Source: JBFLYO01 sp040756745
GTDB lineage: Bacteria > Bacteroidota > Ignavibacteria > UBA10030 > UBA6906
Direction of reading: 5' to 3'
Length of the DNA: 64,000 nucleotides
Assembly: GCA_040756745.1 (NCBI GenBank)
Contig: JBFLYO010000006.1
Coordinates: 65,703 to 129,702 of the forward strand
Part shown: piece by piece, positions 63,436 through 64,000 of the stretch
Layout: each line of letters begins with the position of its first letter
Numbering within the stretch: the stretch's first letter is position 1
Position numbers and translations under genes: made by a program
The notes under the pieces: generated by a model
What the model saw: the letters and a program-made list of their open reading frames with translations, nothing else
The model's database searches: none
Told to the model about the DNA's origin: nothing

Positions 63436-63614
63436 ATCGAGATTAAGATTGAGATTAAGGGGAGAAGCAGGTCAAGGTTAAGGGGAAGAGCAGGTTAAGG
63501 GGAAAAGCAGGTTGAGGGATGGAGGGTTCGCCTAAACCTCCCCCCTTCACCTTCACCTTCACCTTCACCTTCACCTTAACCTTAACCTCAATCTCGACCT
63601 CAATCTCAATCTAT
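63434..63614. repeat. Fold-back hexanucleotide arrays between convergent genes
   Basis: The purine-rich arm (63434-63517) begins on the stop codon of the GxGYxYP gene. The pyrimidine-rich arm (63535-63614) includes five tandem CTTCAC units (63545-63574), two CTTAAC and several CTCAAT/CTCGAC units, and runs over the stop codon of the minus-strand URO-D gene. The ends of the arms match as reverse complements and may end transcription from both sides. Confidence 0.78.
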
Positions 63615-64000
63615 CTTCTCCCTCATCCCCGCCGCCCGATCGAGGATCTCCTCTTTCGTGATCCCCGCGGCCTCGTAGATTGCGAAGACGTTCTCCAACG
63701 GCGTCTCCGGCGGGACGGCATGTGAGGCAGCGAGAATATATCCGCCTCCGTCAGCCGTCATCACGTCGATCAGCTTCCGGGTCTCCTTGAGCACCTGCTG
63801 CGCCGTTCCAAGCGGAAGCAGCTCCTGCGTATCCAGCCCCCCCATGAACGCGAGTTGACTCCCAAACTCCCGCTTTAATTCGGCAGCATCCATGCCGGGA
63901 CAATTGCTCTGGATCGGATTGAGCACGTCAAGTCCCATCTCGACCAGATCCGGGATGATGGGGCGGAGCGTCCCGCAACAATGATACGCCACCGGAAGCC
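63606..64000 (-). CDS. Second URO-D-type methyltransferase-like protein (5' end outside window)
   Basis: The C-terminal 130 or so residues of another URO-D superfamily protein; the frame is open to the window edge. Visible motifs are AYHCCGTLRPIIPDLVEMG, LAFMGGLDTQE and the closing segment VPPETPLENVFAIYEA. Compared with the URO-D protein at 57258, the first metal motif is HCC instead of HTC, and the later Cys (STAC) is replaced by SH in ILAASHAV. The two are therefore distinct paralogues and not copies. Its stop codon lies within the repeat array. Confidence 0.82.
   Translation of the reverse strand, partial: LPVAYHCCGTLRPIIPDLVEMGLDVLNPIQSNCPGMDAAELKREFGSQLAFMGGLDTQELLPLGTAQQVLKETRKLIDVMTADGGGYILAASHAVPPETPLENVFAIYEAAGITKEEILDRAAGMREKID

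Noticed and set aside
63545..63574. Tandem repeat as a possible CRISPR array
   Set aside because: Units are 6 bases and directly adjoining, with no spacers and no cas genes.
63519..63725. Frame reading alternating Thr-Phe residues
   Set aside because: Translation of the tandem CTTCAC repeat; it then runs antisense to the URO-D gene.

Overview
The window (about 58-60% GC by eye) looks like a chromosome segment of a bacterium from the Bacteroidota/Ignavibacteriota (FCB) branch. The main reason is two secreted beta-propeller proteins ending in a type A Por/T9SS C-terminal sorting domain (signature YPNPFNPST...). A Bacteroidetes-like ketol-acid reductoisomerase fits the same placement. Against a classical Bacteroidetes, several promoters are ordinary TTGACA/TATAAT types with 16-17 bp spacers. 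The exact class cannot be fixed from sequence alone.

Bases 1-14854, all on the plus strand and tightly overlapping, are a molybdenum-hydroxylase/purine-catabolism operon resembling the E. coli ygeW-ygeX-ygeY...ygfK-ssnA-ygfM-xdhD region. It holds two molybdopterin large subunits (the first cut by the window edge), FAD and 2Fe-2S subunits, an SsnA-type amidohydrolase, a PreT/PreA-like flavoprotein pair where E. coli has YgfK, two fold-type II PLP enzymes where E. coli has YgeX, a YgeY peptidase, a YgeW knotted carbamoyltransferase, and the cofactor-maturation genes xdhC and mocA-like. The likely job is anaerobic opening and fermentation of a purine.

Bases 14855-17590 are a repeat-rich stretch with a family of GC-rich palindromes joined to GAATTC motifs, one T9SS propeller gene and two small hypothetical genes. 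A Ser/Thr kinase with a C-terminal PD40 propeller follows on the minus strand, then a remnant of a permease gene. Bases 20779-28505 hold a soluble histidine kinase, an NtrC-type regulator and, behind a good sigma-54 promoter candidate, an ABC-2 exporter operon ending in a membrane-anchored NEW3-type protein.

Bases 28690-42491 are one long branched-chain amino acid operon: ilvD-ilvB-ilvN-DAHP synthase-leuA-leuC-leuD-cimA-leuB-ilvE-ilvC. It is preceded by a sigma-70 promoter, a leader peptide packed with Leu and Ile codons, and mutually exclusive RNA stems, the last of which would hide the ilvD ribosome binding site. This is a strong candidate for a ribosome-mediated translational attenuator.

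Bases 42492-51600 hold an M16 protease pair (active plus inactive), an outer-surface protein, a 1050-residue T9SS propeller, a secreted carbohydrate-binding-like protein behind a promoter-terminator module, and a thioredoxin-like protein. Bases 51605-64000 look like a carbohydrate-use region: a heparinase II/III-type polysaccharide lyase, a sugar ABC importer lacking its ATPase, a sodium/solute symporter, two URO-D-type methyltransferase-like proteins, a phytanoyl-CoA dioxygenase-like enzyme and a GxGYxYP protein. Degenerate hexanucleotide arrays, two of them fold-back pairs, sit between genes at 28.6, 60.3 and 63.5 kb. I saw no rRNA, tRNA, CRISPR array or intact insertion sequence.
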